64,000 nt of DNA from CAYOYK01 sp964408185 (GCA_964408185.1 CAYOYK010000012.1:1-64000); one strand, 5' to 3'; positions 16,535-26,535 are shown, counted from the stretch's first letter. The notes: generated by a model not told the origin, from the sequence alone. Numbers and translations are program-made.

Positions 16535-17308
16535 TTACCGCGCCAGCGTCTCCTTGCCGGACGACAGCAGCTTGTACACCAGCGCCGCAAGCGCCGCGCC
16601 GACGAGGGGCGCGACAAGGAACACCCATACCTGCGAGAGAGCCTCGCCGCCCGCAAGCAGCGCCGGGCCAAGGCTGCGCGCCGGGTTGACCGACGTGCCG
16701 GTAAAGGGAATGCCAAAGATGTGCACCAGCGTCAGCGTCAGGCCGATCACAAGGCCCGCCACGGAGCTGTATTCCGGCTTGCTGGTCACGCCCAGAATTG
16801 CGATGACAAATACGAACGTGAGGATGACCTCCACCACAAGCGCGCCCTTCCAGCCCACGTCCACGGGCATGGACGGGCCGAAGCCGTTCTGCCCCAGCGC
16901 CGCGTTGGAGCCAAACAGCGCGCAGAGTACGCCGGCCCCCGCGATGCCGCCCGCGAACTGCGCGGCCCAGTAGAGCAGCATGTCCTTGAGGGACATCCGC
17001 CCCGCGACCCACATGCCAAAGCTGACGGCGGGGTTGATGTGGCAGCCGGAAATATTACCGATGGAGTACGCCATGGCCACGATGGCCAGACCGAAGGCCA
17101 AGGCGATCAGCAGCGTGTTGCGGCTGAGCATCACAGCGGAGGGCAAAACAGTCGCTGTGGCAACCGTCCCGGAGTCGGCCGCGACCGACGCGACCATCTG
17201 GATGGACACATCCGGGTTAGTGACCGCAACAGCCGCCCCGCAGGCAAATACGACCAACACCGCCGTCCCGATAAACTCCGCCAACATCTTTTTGAGCGTC
17301 AAGGACAT
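16535..17308 (-). CDS. Aquaporin (AqpZ-like MIP channel)
   Basis: The 257-residue, six-helix channel has the two NPA boxes, GCHINPAVS (92-94) and GTSVNPARSLGP (208-210). NPARS rather than NPARD favours a water channel over a glycerol facilitator. There is an unusual Ser/Thr/Ala-rich loop (about residues 30-60) between helices 1 and 2. MSLTLKKM at 17308 has GGAGG upstream in the sequence AAAGGAGGGTTCTTT. Promoter at 17355-17383. Confidence 0.92.
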   Translation of the reverse strand: MSLTLKKMLAEFIGTAVLVVFACGAAVAVTNPDVSIQMVASVAADSGTVATATVLPSAVMLSRNTLLIALAFGLAIVAMAYSIGNISGCHINPAVSFGMWVAGRMSLKDMLLYWAAQFAGGIAGAGVLCALFGSNAALGQNGFGPSMPVDVGWKGALVVEVILTFVFVIAILGVTSKPEYSSVAGLVIGLTLTLVHIFGIPFTGTSVNPARSLGPALLAGGEALSQVWVFLVAPLVGAALAALVYKLLSSGKETLAR

Positions 17309-17354
17309 AAAGAACCCTCCTTTGTAGTCGAAGATACGAAATGAGACCGCGTTG

Positions 17355-17383
17355 ATTATACCAAATACCGTTTCACCGCGCAA
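17355..17383 (-). promoter_or_regulatory. Promoter of the aquaporin gene
   Basis: On the minus strand TTGCGC (17378-17383) and TATAAT (17355-17360) are separated by 17 nt. Confidence 0.65.
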
Positions 17384-17411
17384 TCATCCGGGAGAATGCT
17401 TCGCGGATAGC

Positions 17412-18863
17412 TCAAGCCGAGGTTTTCCGCCAAATGCTGGGCGAGAGCAGCACCAGCATGGGAAAAATCTCCAGCCGCCCCAGCAGCATGTTGAGCGAGA
17501 GCAGCATCTTGCTAAAGGGAGAATAAGCCGAAAAGTTGCCCATCGGCCCCACCGCGCCAAGTCCCGGCCCGATGTTGTTAAAGCACGACAGCTCGGCGGT
17601 GAGGTTGGTGGTCAAATCCATGCCGTCCAAAGAGAGCAGCAGGGTGGACACAAGCACAATGAGCATATAGATCGAAAAATACACGCGCACGCTCTGAATG
17701 GTCTCGCGGGACACCGCCTTGCCGTCCACCTGAATGGAGGACACCATGCGCGGGTGGATCATCCTGCGCACCTCGGTTCGGAAGCCCTTCACCAGGATGA
17801 TCACACGCGATACCTTCACCCCGCCGCCCGTGGAGCCCGCGCACGCGCCGATGATCATCAGCAGCACCAGCACGTGCTGCGTGATTTGCGGCCATTGGCC
17901 GGCGTAATCCGCCGTGGCAAAGCCCGTTGTGGTGATGATGGAGCTGACTTGGAACAGCGAGTACCGCAGCGCCTCGCCCACCGTGCCGTATTGGCGCAGG
18001 ATGAAAGCCGCAACCACAGCGACCGCCGCCGCCACGATGCACACGTACCAGCGCAGCTCCTCATTGCGCAGGGCGGCTCGGCCCCGACCGATAAGGATAA
18101 GGTGGTACAGGTTGAAGTTTACGCCGAACAGCAGCATAAACACCGACAGCACCACCTCGACGTAGGCGCTGTCGTAATACGCGATTCCAGCGTCCCGCAC
18201 GGAGAAGCCGCCCGTGCCCGCCGTGCCGAACGCGTTGCAGCACGCGTCAAACGGATCCATCCCGCCCAGCAGCAGCAGCGCGATCAGTATCACCGTCATA
18301 ACGGAGTACACGCCGTATAGTATTTTGGCCGTATCCCGCATGCGGGGCACCAGCTTGCCCACTTCGGGGCCGGGCACCTCCGCCCGCATGAGAAGGAGCG
18401 AGCGGTTGTCCTCCAGCGGCGCGACGGCAAGAATAAACACCAGCACGCCCATGCCGCCGATCCAGTGCGTAAAGCTACGCCAGAACAGCAGGCATTTGGG
18501 TAGCCACTCCACCCGCGCAAGGATGGATGCGCCCGTTGTGGTAAAGCCGGACACCGTCTCAAATACGCTATCCCAGAACGAGATGCCCAGCCCCGCAAAG
18601 CAGAACGGCAGGGCCCCCAGCAGAGAGATCAGCACCCAGGAGGCCGCTACGATGCAAAAGCCCTCGCGGGCATAAATGGCCGCGTTCTCCGGCTTGCGGC
18701 GGAACATCGCCGCGCCGCCGAGCGCCGCCAGCAGAACGGACGGGAAAAACGCCATGCTCGCCCGCTCGCGGTACAGCAGCCCCACCAGCACGGGCACAAG
18801 CATCAGCAGGGCGACCACCAGAAGCACGCGCCCTAAAACATAGGTGATCATCCTTTTGTTCAT
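17412..18863 (-). CDS. trkH: Potassium uptake membrane subunit (TrkH/KtrB)
   Basis: This 483-residue protein should form the K+ channel-like subunit of Trk. It has repeated M1-P-M2 units with filter-like segments such as TVSGFTTTGAS, GTAGTGGFSVRD, ITTTGFATADY and AGSTGGGVKVSR. It is encoded 4 nt downstream of the gating protein TrkA. Confidence 0.93.
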   Translation of the reverse strand: MNKRMITYVLGRVLLVVALLMLVPVLVGLLYRERASMAFFPSVLLAALGGAAMFRRKPENAAIYAREGFCIVAASWVLISLLGALPFCFAGLGISFWDSVFETVSGFTTTGASILARVEWLPKCLLFWRSFTHWIGGMGVLVFILAVAPLEDNRSLLLMRAEVPGPEVGKLVPRMRDTAKILYGVYSVMTVILIALLLLGGMDPFDACCNAFGTAGTGGFSVRDAGIAYYDSAYVEVVLSVFMLLFGVNFNLYHLILIGRGRAALRNEELRWYVCIVAAAVAVVAAFILRQYGTVGEALRYSLFQVSSIITTTGFATADYAGQWPQITQHVLVLLMIIGACAGSTGGGVKVSRVIILVKGFRTEVRRMIHPRMVSSIQVDGKAVSRETIQSVRVYFSIYMLIVLVSTLLLSLDGMDLTTNLTAELSCFNNIGPGLGAVGPMGNFSAYSPFSKMLLSLNMLLGRLEIFPMLVLLSPSIWRKTSA

Positions 18864-18867
18864 GCGG

Positions 18868-20226
18868 TCACTCCATCATGTCGTTCAGGGAGCGGAGCTG
18901 CTGCCCGGAAGTAACCACAAGCAGCCCGTCGCGCAGGCGGATCTCATCCTGCCCGCCGGGGATGATCACGCGGCCGTCGCGCACGATGCAGGCGATCAGC
19001 ACCTGCTTTTTGATGGGCAGATCCATCAGCGGCGTGTCCAAGTACGGGCCGGGCGTCTCGGCGCGGAACTCCAGCACCTCCACCCGGCTGCCGATCAGCT
19101 TGTACAGCGCGCGCACGTTGCTGCTGCTCCCGCCCGCGATCAGCGCGCGCACGTACCGCGAGATCATGTTGACCACGATCATCTTGGGCGATATGATCGT
19201 TTCCAGCGCCGTATCGTGCATCAGCGAAACCAAATCCTCGTTGTTGACCTTGGTGATGACCTTGCGCACCTGAAGCCGCGCGGCGTACAGCGCCGTGAGG
19301 ATGTTGCCCTCGTCCAGCCCCGTCAGGGCGACGAACGCATCCACCTTGCCCAGCCCTTCCTCAAGCAGCAGCTCGTGGTTGGAGGAGTCGCCCACCAGCA
19401 CCACGGAATGCGAGAGCTGCTGGCCCAGCTCCTCGGCGCGGTCCGGATCGCGCTCGATAATCTTCACGTCCACGCCGTCCTTTTCCAGCGCGGAAGCCAA
19501 ATAGAACGACAGGCGGCTGCCGCCCACGATCATCACCGTGCGGGCGCGCAGCGTGGACAGGTTGATCTTCTTAAATGTGCGCACCATGTCGGACGGCGCG
19601 CCGATGACATAGAGCACATCGTCCGTCCGCGGCACAAAATCGCCCGTGGGAATCACCACGTCGCCGTTCCGCTCCGCGGCGCAGATCAGCGCCTTGATGC
19701 CGGTCTTGCGGGACATGTCGTGCAGGGCCACGCCCACCAAAGGGCTGTCCTCGCGCACGCGATAGCCCACCAGCTCCACGCGGCCGTTGACGAACATTTC
19801 CACCTTGATGGCGGAGGGGAAGCGCAGGATCCGCGCAATTTCCTGCGCGGCCGCCAGCTCCGGGTTGATAATCATGGACAGGCCCATTTCCTTTTGCAGG
19901 AAGCCGGAGCCCTCATAGTATTCGGGATTGCGCACGCGCGCGACCGTGTACGGCACGCCCAGCTTGTGGGCCGTCAGGCAGCAGAGCATGTTGATCTCGT
20001 CCGAGGCGGTGGCGGCGATAATCATCTCGCTCTTGGCTACGCCCGCATCCGCCAGCGCGGCGTAGGACGCGCCGTTGCCGCGGTAGCAGATCACATCCAG
20101 CGTGTTGCCCACCTGCGAGAGCACCTGCTCGTCGTTATCAATGACGGTAATGTCGTTCCCCTCCGCCAGCAGATGCGCGGCAAGCGTGTAGCCCACCTTG
20201 CCCGCGCCAACAATGACGATGTTCAT
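18868..20226 (-). CDS. trkA: Trk potassium uptake regulator, two RCK/TrkA_N domains
   Basis: The 452-residue cytosolic NAD(H)-binding gating ring subunit has two TrkA_N/TrkA_C repeats: NIVIVGAGKVGYTLAAHL at the N terminus and TVMIVGGSRLSFYLASALEKDGVD in the middle. The second Rossmann motif is degenerate (GGSRLS). The ATG at 20226 is preferred because AAAGGAG is just upstream; the in-frame ATG 15 nt earlier has no ribosome site. It is co-transcribed with trkH. Confidence 0.93.
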   Translation of the reverse strand: MNIVIVGAGKVGYTLAAHLLAEGNDITVIDNDEQVLSQVGNTLDVICYRGNGASYAALADAGVAKSEMIIAATASDEINMLCCLTAHKLGVPYTVARVRNPEYYEGSGFLQKEMGLSMIINPELAAAQEIARILRFPSAIKVEMFVNGRVELVGYRVREDSPLVGVALHDMSRKTGIKALICAAERNGDVVIPTGDFVPRTDDVLYVIGAPSDMVRTFKKINLSTLRARTVMIVGGSRLSFYLASALEKDGVDVKIIERDPDRAEELGQQLSHSVVLVGDSSNHELLLEEGLGKVDAFVALTGLDEGNILTALYAARLQVRKVITKVNNEDLVSLMHDTALETIISPKMIVVNMISRYVRALIAGGSSSNVRALYKLIGSRVEVLEFRAETPGPYLDTPLMDLPIKKQVLIACIVRDGRVIIPGGQDEIRLRDGLLVVTSGQQLRSLNDMME

Positions 20227-20271
20227 AGGACTCCTTTGCATGCAGCGTATACGCGTTTGCGCTATTGGCCC

Positions 20272-20300
20272 ATCCTAGCAGAATCCGGCGGCGAATGCAA
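20272..20300 (-). promoter_or_regulatory. Promoter of trkA-trkH
   Basis: On the minus strand TTGCAT (20295-20300) and TAGGAT (20272-20277) are separated by 17 nt. Confidence 0.55.
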
Positions 20301-20393
20301 GCCCTTGCCAAATCTTAGCGGGATACGGAGCGCCGCTCCGCCTGCCCAAAAAAGCTGGCCGAGCCCGACCCCTTTTGGCAAGGCGCGCGGCCG

Positions 20394-20837
20394 CTAAAGG
20401 ATCTCGCGTCCGCGGGCATGGGTGCGGCTGACAAACGAGCCCAGCGTAATGCCCAGCGCAAGCATGAGGATGCTCCCCATCGCCTGCGCGCCCACCCGGC
20501 CGCCCAGCCCGATATTTCCCTGCGCCAGATACTGCATGCAGCGGTACAGGCCGAGGCCCGGCACCAGCGGGATGATCGCGATTGTGACGTAGATCGTGGC
20601 GACGCGGTGCTGCCGCCGCGCCGCAAGCTGCGCCAGCACCGATCCGATCAGCGCGCCGCCAAACATCGCAAGGCCCTCTACGCCAAAGGCGCGCATCAGA
20701 GCCCAGTAGCACAGATAGCTCACGCTGCCGATGGCCGACGCGGAAAGCAGCGAGCGCCGAGGCGCTTGCAGGATCACCGCGAAGCCAAGGCTTCCCAGAT
20801 AGCTGGCCAGCAGCGTCCGACCCAGCTCAAGCCACAT
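20394..20837 (-). CDS. ThrE/YjjB-type exporter subunit (short, C-terminal half)
   Basis: The 147-residue, 4-5 helix membrane protein (DUF3815/ThrE_2 family) begins MWLELGRTLLASYLGSLGFA and contains AIIPLVPGLGLYRCM, a family-typical PGxxxY segment. YjjB-type proteins pair with YjjP-type proteins and are linked to export of threonine/serine or dicarboxylates such as succinate. Its ATG overlaps the stop of the YjjP-like gene by one base. Confidence 0.88.
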   Translation of the reverse strand: MWLELGRTLLASYLGSLGFAVILQAPRRSLLSASAIGSVSYLCYWALMRAFGVEGLAMFGGALIGSVLAQLAARRQHRVATIYVTIAIIPLVPGLGLYRCMQYLAQGNIGLGGRVGAQAMGSILMLALGITLGSFVSRTHARGREIL

Positions 20838-21619
20838 CACAGCATCCCTCCCAGCAGCAGAAACAACCGGTTGCCCAGCACCGCGCCGCCCGCGATGCAC
20901 GCGGCGGACAGCAGCGCCTGCATGGCGTGGCCCACGCCGGAGAGCATGTCTCCGCGCATGGCGTCCTGCACCGCGTTGGTCATGGCCAATCCCGGCAAAA
21001 GCGGCATCAGCGCGCCGGCGACCATGGCCTCCGGCGCGCCAAGGCCCGTTACTCCATGGAAGGCAAGCGGCAGCAGCGTACACAGCAGCCCGCCCAGCAG
21101 GCTTTGGATCACCTGCGAGTACGCCAGCTTCGCCAGCCCGTAGATCATCAGCTCGATCAGCGTGCCTACGCCCAGCGACACGAGAAAATCCACCCACGCG
21201 CCGCCAAACAGCAGCGAAAAGCCCGCCGAGGAAATCGCCGCCGCCAGCAGCACCCAGCCCAACCGATACCCCGGCCCCGCCTGCTGGACAACCCGCAGCC
21301 GACGCAGGGCTTCCTCCGGGCTCACCTCGCCCGCCGCCGCCCGGCGGCTGATCTGGTTGACAGCGTCCACCTTGGCGAGGTTGGTCGGGCCGCTGTGCGC
21401 GCGATGCACGGCCGTCTCCACCGTCCCGTCCGCAAAATGCAGCGTTAAAAATAAGCCGCTGGTCACGGCAAACACCTCTACCTTGGGCACGCCAAAGGCG
21501 TTGCCCATGCGCGCGACGGTATCCTCCACACGGTAGGTCTCGCCGCCGTTTTCCAATATGATGCTGCCCGCCAAATGCAGCGCCTCCAGCACGCAGGCGT
21601 TCGCGTTCAGGGCCTCCAT
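20837..21619 (-). CDS. ThrE/YjjP-type exporter subunit (DUF1212)
   Basis: The 260-residue protein has a soluble N-terminal region with ILENGGETYRVEDTV and VFAVTSGLFLTL, then about five membrane segments. This is the ThrE N-terminal/YjjP pattern. With the following YjjB-like gene it makes a split ThrE exporter; the substrate is unproven. GGGAGGAG precedes the ATG. Confidence 0.9.
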   Translation of the reverse strand: MEALNANACVLEALHLAGSIILENGGETYRVEDTVARMGNAFGVPKVEVFAVTSGLFLTLHFADGTVETAVHRAHSGPTNLAKVDAVNQISRRAAAGEVSPEEALRRLRVVQQAGPGYRLGWVLLAAAISSAGFSLLFGGAWVDFLVSLGVGTLIELMIYGLAKLAYSQVIQSLLGGLLCTLLPLAFHGVTGLGAPEAMVAGALMPLLPGLAMTNAVQDAMRGDMLSGVGHAMQALLSAACIAGGAVLGNRLFLLLGGML

Positions 21620-21667
21620 AGTCTCCTCCCGTCACCCGGCTTGCCGGGCGAACCCGTTGACAGCGGC

Positions 21668-21696
21668 ATTATAGCATATCAACCCGGCAGCGGCAA
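21668..21696 (-). promoter_or_regulatory. Promoter of the yjjP/yjjB-type pair
   Basis: On the minus strand TTGCCG (21691-21696) and TATAAT (21668-21673) are separated by 17 nt. Confidence 0.65.
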
Positions 21697-21836
21697 GCAC
21701 GTCGGGGACTTCCCTGCGCAAGATTTGTCGGTTCAGGCAGGGAATTGTCCGTTTGCGACGAACTCTTTCTATATATGGTATGCTTCTACGGAGAAGGAAC
21801 CCGTACAAAGCGAATGGATGCTGGAGGAAAAGGCCG

Positions 21837-23396
21837 ATGAAGACAACGTTTAGGCTGCTCACTGCAACGCTCCTGATGGTCGCCCTGCTGATTGCCTTTA
21901 CCGGCTGTACGCCGCAGGAAAAAAGCAGCTACACGCCGATTCCCGGTTTGGATACCGGCAAGCAGGTCACGCTGAAGATCGTCATTCCCAACGAGACTGA
22001 CCGCGCGCTCACGCTGCTGGCCAACGACTTTATGGCCAAGTATCCCAACGTCAACGTGACGCTGGAGTACATGGAAAACTACAGCGACAACGCGATCCGC
22101 CTGATGCAGGAGGGCGAGGTCGATATCATTCTCCTGCGGGATATTACCTATAAGGAGCTGGAGAACGACGACGGCAGCAAGGCCATGACCTCCGACTATT
22201 TTTATGATTTCTACGCCGACGCGGAGGTTGATCTTTCCGATACAAACCCGCTCATCACCGGCAACTACACGCATACCCGCACGGATGAGAACGGCGACGC
22301 GATCACCTATCTGTACGCGGTGCCGCTTGGCGGCGAGGTGCGCGGCCTGTTTGTCAACAAAACGCTGCTCGCCTCGCTTGGTCTGACCGTCCCCGCCAAC
22401 TATCCGGAGCTGCTGCGCTGCTGCGAGGCGCTGCGCGACGCGGGCTACACCCCCATACAGGGCAATCCCTCCACGGCCGCCGTATCGCTTGCGATCCCGA
22501 CGGCCGCTCGCGCCGTCGCAAACGACGCGGCCTCGCTGGAAATCATGCGCAGCGCCTCTCCGGGCGTGAGCGCGCTCTTTGAGGATTCAATGAGCAAGCT
22601 CTACGAGCTGGCGAGCCTGCGCTACTACGATTACAAGGCGATCGAGGAGAACGAGGGCCAGTTTAAGGCCTCCGGCGAATATGGCCAGTCCATGAGCTTC
22701 CTCGGCCTGTCCAGCGATCCCGATACATTTGTCGTCTCCACGCCGGCAAACAACTCCGGCACCGTAGCGTTCTTTCCCTATCTCAGCTCCGCCAGCGCGA
22801 CCATCAAGCTGCTGATCGAGCAATACAAGCTCGACACGGAGTTTGAGTTTGTTCCCGCGCCGCTTAACAACGAGGGCGAAAAGAGCGCCGTCTACCTGAC
22901 CCCCTACTACGGCCTTTGCGCCAATAAAAACAGCGACAACCTGATCTGGATCCGCGAGTTCTTCAACTTTGTATTTGACGAGGAAAATAACCTCCGCTAT
23001 GCGGAGAACGCGCAGCTCGCCCCCAACGTCGCCAACGCCATCCAAATGATCGCCGATCAGTACGGCGTGGACGCGGAGAAGGACTGTATTTTCTGCGGCA
23101 CCATCAGGTTCTCCGATGCGTACAACGGCTATTCCCCTCTCTCCAGCGGAATGGTGGATGTGTTCAAGTGCAGCGCGCCCAAGTACATGGTGGAGCTTGT
23201 CAAGGATGAAAGCGGCGCCGTGCAGTACTTGTGGGACGACGAGGGCAGGGAGTACCTGCTGGCAGGCGACGGAGAAACCAAAATCGAAAAGGAGTCCATC
23301 GGCGAGGAGGATCCCCTCCGGCCCGGTTATGCTTTCTGCTCGTTTGAATATTATATGAACAAGCTGGAAGCTCGCTTTGAGAAATACCGGGAATAG
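21837..23396 (+). CDS. Extracellular solute-binding lipoprotein
   Basis: The 519-residue product has a lipoprotein signal (LLIAFTGC, Cys as +1). An SBP_bac_1-type fold follows: VTLKIVIPNETDRALTLLANDFMAKYPNVNVTLEY, typical of carbohydrate-binding SBPs. No permease or ATPase gene follows. The next gene, 43 nt downstream, is a hybrid histidine kinase, so the protein may feed a signal to that sensor rather than a transporter. MKTTFRLL at 21837 has GGAGG 9 nt upstream. Confidence 0.9.
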   Translation: MKTTFRLLTATLLMVALLIAFTGCTPQEKSSYTPIPGLDTGKQVTLKIVIPNETDRALTLLANDFMAKYPNVNVTLEYMENYSDNAIRLMQEGEVDIILLRDITYKELENDDGSKAMTSDYFYDFYADAEVDLSDTNPLITGNYTHTRTDENGDAITYLYAVPLGGEVRGLFVNKTLLASLGLTVPANYPELLRCCEALRDAGYTPIQGNPSTAAVSLAIPTAARAVANDAASLEIMRSASPGVSALFEDSMSKLYELASLRYYDYKAIEENEGQFKASGEYGQSMSFLGLSSDPDTFVVSTPANNSGTVAFFPYLSSASATIKLLIEQYKLDTEFEFVPAPLNNEGEKSAVYLTPYYGLCANKNSDNLIWIREFFNFVFDEENNLRYAENAQLAPNVANAIQMIADQYGVDAEKDCIFCGTIRFSDAYNGYSPLSSGMVDVFKCSAPKYMVELVKDESGAVQYLWDDEGREYLLAGDGETKIEKESIGEEDPLRPGYAFCSFEYYMNKLEARFEKYRE

Positions 23397-23439
23397 GCGA
23401 AAAGCCATCAACTAAACCTATCAACGGAGGAAATGGCAG

Positions 23440-26073
23440 ATGCGGAAAGAGAAAATCAGGAAAAAGCTGTCTGTCGCAATCGCGATTGCGCTGAATTTCA
23501 TATTGATTTTCACAATCATCTATTCTGTTGTTTCCGCCATCAACAACGCCAACGCTCTCTCCTTTGCGCAAAATGTAGAGAACATCCGCACGCTGACGGA
23601 TTCCTCGGCCAATATGGTTCAAATGGCCGTCAGCGGCTATACCGAGACGGTGCGCAACGCGGCCTCCTATATCAACGGCTACAGGGGCGTCGGCATGACG
23701 AAGGCTCAGCTGAGCGCGTACATGCGCGTATACTACGACCCCGCCCTGTACAACTGGCAGCTTGTGGACAGCGTGCCGGACAACGTCTCGGAACGAACGT
23801 CCGAGCAAGGCTTTTGGAGCGATCGCTTCCAAAACGGCGCGGGCCGGAAGATGTACAGCTACTACGCCTACCCCGCGCTGGCGCAGATTCTTGCGCTTCC
23901 CTCCGCGCTGACGGTCGGCGACGTGTACTACATCAACGAATTTACCGATATCTACTCGCTCAAAAAGTCCTTCGCGGTGGCGACGGCCGTCCGTCTGCTG
24001 ACCGAGGACGGCGTCTACGAGTACAGGACGCTGATGCTGGTGATCACAAGCGACGCGGTCAACAGCGTGCTGGCGAGCAACAGCACGACGGACGCGCTGA
24101 GCTATTACAACTACGCCAGCATCATCGTGGACGCGGAGGGCAACTACGTTATCTCCAACCGCTTCTTTCAGGGCACCAACTTTCTCACGTACATCGAGAC
24201 ATTCGATTCCTCCTTTACCGGCGCGGAGAAAGCCGCGCTGCTGGACAGACTGGCGACGAATGATATCGGCGAGCCCCTCCGCTACCGGAACAACCGTGAG
24301 GCGGACAGCCTGTATACGCTGTCCATCATTCCGGGGACGGATTGGTTTGTCCTCAGCCTTGTGCCCATCAATTCCTTCCACAACTCCAATGGGATCGGCT
24401 GGGACTACTACGTCTTTTTTATCGCGTTCCTGCTGCTGTTCTTGGTGGATATCCTGTACATGCAGCTCATCAACCGTCGGCTGCGCGTCAAAACGCGCGA
24501 GGCCGAGGAAGCCAACGAGGCGAAAAGCCAGTTCCTATCCTCCATGTCGCACGATATCCGCACGCCGATGAACGCCATCATCGGCATGACGGTCGTGGTC
24601 AACAAGCATTTGGAGGAGGAGAACCTCGACCGCGAGATCCTCAAGGACGGCATGAAAACCATAGAGCTATCCAGCAATCACCTGCTTACGCTCATCAACG
24701 ACATTTTGGATATCTCCAAGATTGAGAGCGGCAAGGTGGTGCTGCACTCCAACGATTTTTCCATCACCAACGCGCTGTCCAAGACCATCGAGATTCTTCA
24801 GCCCAAGCTCAAGGAAAAGGACTTTGCGTTCACCGCGCACGCGCGCGGCATCGTGCACGAGTTTGTGTGCACGGACGAGCTGCGCATCAACCAAATCTTC
24901 ATCAACATTCTATCCAACGCTGTGAAGTACACCAACGACGGCGGCAAAATCGACGTGGACCTATCGGAGGCGCCGTTCCCCAACCACGAGGGGGTGGCGC
25001 GCTATATTTTCAGCGTGCGGGATACCGGCATCGGCATGAGCAAGGATTTTATCAAGAAGATATACGACCCGTTCTCCCGCGCGGTAGACACGCGCGTCAA
25101 CAACGTGCAGGGCTCCGGGCTGGGGCTGGCCATCGTGAAGCAGCTGGTCGATCTGTTTGGCGGCTCCATCCAAATCGACTCCGAGATCAACAAAGGCTCT
25201 GCCTTCACGCTGGTTTTTGATCTGCCCATCTCCAAAAGCGAGCCCAATCAGCGCACGTTCAACGGCGTTTCCGTATTGCTGATCGACGACGACCCGCTGC
25301 TGCTGGACGCCGCGCGGACGCTGCTTACCGAGATGGGTCTCGCCGTCGATATGACGCTGAACGCCAGCGAGGGCATCCGCATGGCGACGGACGCGCACGC
25401 GCGGAAAGCGGATTACAAAATCATCTTTGTGGACTGGCGCATGACGCAGATGTCGGGCTCGGCCGTGCTGCGCGAGCTGCGCCGCGCGTTGGGGCCCGGT
25501 ACGGCGCTTGTGGTCATGACGGCCTACAACATTGTGGAGGTGGAGCAGGCGGCGCGCGAGGCGGGCGCAACGGCGTTTGTAACCAAGCCGCTGTTCCGCT
25601 CCCAGCTGACCGAGCTGATCCAAACGACGCTGTCCGGTGCAAAGAACAAAAAGCCCACCGTTACGGATACCTTCCCGGATATCCGCATACTGGCCGCCGA
25701 GGACAACAGCGTCAACTGGAGGGTGCTCAGCCGCCTCCTGTCCTTCCACAGCGTTACGGCGGATCACGCGCAAAACGGCGCGGAGGCCGTGGAGATGGTC
25801 AAGGCCAGCGACAAGCCCTACGATTTGATCTTTATGGACATCCAAATGCCGGTGATGAACGGCTATCAAGCGACGGCCGCCATTCGCGCGCTGGACGATC
25901 CCGCCAAGGCCTCCGTCCCGATCTACGCCATGACCGCCGATACATTCGACGAGGACGTGCGCAAGAGCATAGACGTCGGCATGAATGGTCACATTCCCAA
26001 GCCCATTGACGTGGACAGCGTGGTGCGCGTTATCCGCGAGGCGGACAATCGGCGCAGGCAGTCGCTGACGTGA
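23440..26073 (+). CDS. Hybrid sensor histidine kinase with two receiver domains
   Basis: The 877-residue membrane kinase has TM1 at about 12-33, an extracellular Cache-like region to about 320 and TM2 at about 322-343. The HisKA H-box SSMSHDIRTPMNAIIG follows with phospho-acceptor His371, then HATPase_c with N-box NILSNAVKYT and G-boxes DTGIGMS and GSGLGLAI. Two REC domains follow: REC1 with DDD, Asp665 (VDWRM) and Lys in VTKPL, and REC2 with AEDN, Asp800 (MDIQMPVMNG) and Lys in IPKPID. There is no HPt or HTH output domain, so a separate partner must complete the relay. Likely co-transcribed with the upstream lipoprotein. Confidence 0.94.
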   Translation: MRKEKIRKKLSVAIAIALNFILIFTIIYSVVSAINNANALSFAQNVENIRTLTDSSANMVQMAVSGYTETVRNAASYINGYRGVGMTKAQLSAYMRVYYDPALYNWQLVDSVPDNVSERTSEQGFWSDRFQNGAGRKMYSYYAYPALAQILALPSALTVGDVYYINEFTDIYSLKKSFAVATAVRLLTEDGVYEYRTLMLVITSDAVNSVLASNSTTDALSYYNYASIIVDAEGNYVISNRFFQGTNFLTYIETFDSSFTGAEKAALLDRLATNDIGEPLRYRNNREADSLYTLSIIPGTDWFVLSLVPINSFHNSNGIGWDYYVFFIAFLLLFLVDILYMQLINRRLRVKTREAEEANEAKSQFLSSMSHDIRTPMNAIIGMTVVVNKHLEEENLDREILKDGMKTIELSSNHLLTLINDILDISKIESGKVVLHSNDFSITNALSKTIEILQPKLKEKDFAFTAHARGIVHEFVCTDELRINQIFINILSNAVKYTNDGGKIDVDLSEAPFPNHEGVARYIFSVRDTGIGMSKDFIKKIYDPFSRAVDTRVNNVQGSGLGLAIVKQLVDLFGGSIQIDSEINKGSAFTLVFDLPISKSEPNQRTFNGVSVLLIDDDPLLLDAARTLLTEMGLAVDMTLNASEGIRMATDAHARKADYKIIFVDWRMTQMSGSAVLRELRRALGPGTALVVMTAYNIVEVEQAAREAGATAFVTKPLFRSQLTELIQTTLSGAKNKKPTVTDTFPDIRILAAEDNSVNWRVLSRLLSFHSVTADHAQNGAEAVEMVKASDKPYDLIFMDIQMPVMNGYQATAAIRALDDPAKASVPIYAMTADTFDEDVRKSIDVGMNGHIPKPIDVDSVVRVIREADNRRRQSLT

Positions 26074-26408
26074 GACTTGCCTCCCTCACAAGGCGCGGGG
26101 GACGCTCCGCATGCCTCGGCGCTTTGCGCGGCCGCCGCAGAGACGGCCTGCCGTCGATCCGGAAGGGCTCGGCTCGGCAGCGGCCGTGTCGAGCGCCAGC
26201 ACGGGCTAGACACGCACCGTTTCTACGATCATCAACGGTTCTCGTCACTGGATGACGCAAGAAGCAAACTCGCGATTTACAACGCTTGGAGCAACTCTCG
26301 AATCAAGGTGTGTCTTGGTTTCCTCTCTCCCGACCAATTCCTCGCTGTCTTTTTCACTGATCATTGACACCCGAACAAGCGCAAATCCAAAAAAGTGCGC
26401 GCAGGGGA
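26074..26408. other. Gene-free stretch
   Basis: Between the kinase gene and tRNA-Val I see no supported gene. GC-rich short inverted segments occur near 26090-26200, but no clear terminator with a T tract was found. Confidence 0.5.
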
Positions 26409-26437
26409 TTGCGTTTGCGAGAGAAATATGCTAGAAT
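26409..26437 (+). promoter_or_regulatory. Promoter of tRNA-Val
   Basis: TTGCGT (26409-26414) and TAGAAT (26432-26437) are separated by 17 nt, 15 nt upstream of the mature tRNA. Confidence 0.7.
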
Positions 26438-26452
26438 AGCCAAGTCACCTGC

Positions 26453-26529
26453 GGGATTATAGCTCAGTTGGTTAGAGCGCCACGTTGACATCGTGGAGGT
26501 CATAGGTTCGAGCCCTACTAATCCCACCA
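26453..26529 (+). tRNA. tRNA-Val (GAC)
   Basis: The cloverleaf is complete: acceptor GGGATTA pairs with TAATCCC, D-arm GCTC/GAGC, anticodon stem CCACG/CGTGG with loop TTGACAT (anticodon GAC at 26487-26489), T-loop GGTTCGAGCC, discriminator A and an encoded CCA at 26527-26529. Anticodon GAC reads valine codons GUC/GUU. Confidence 0.96.
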
Positions 26530-26535
26530 AACCGC

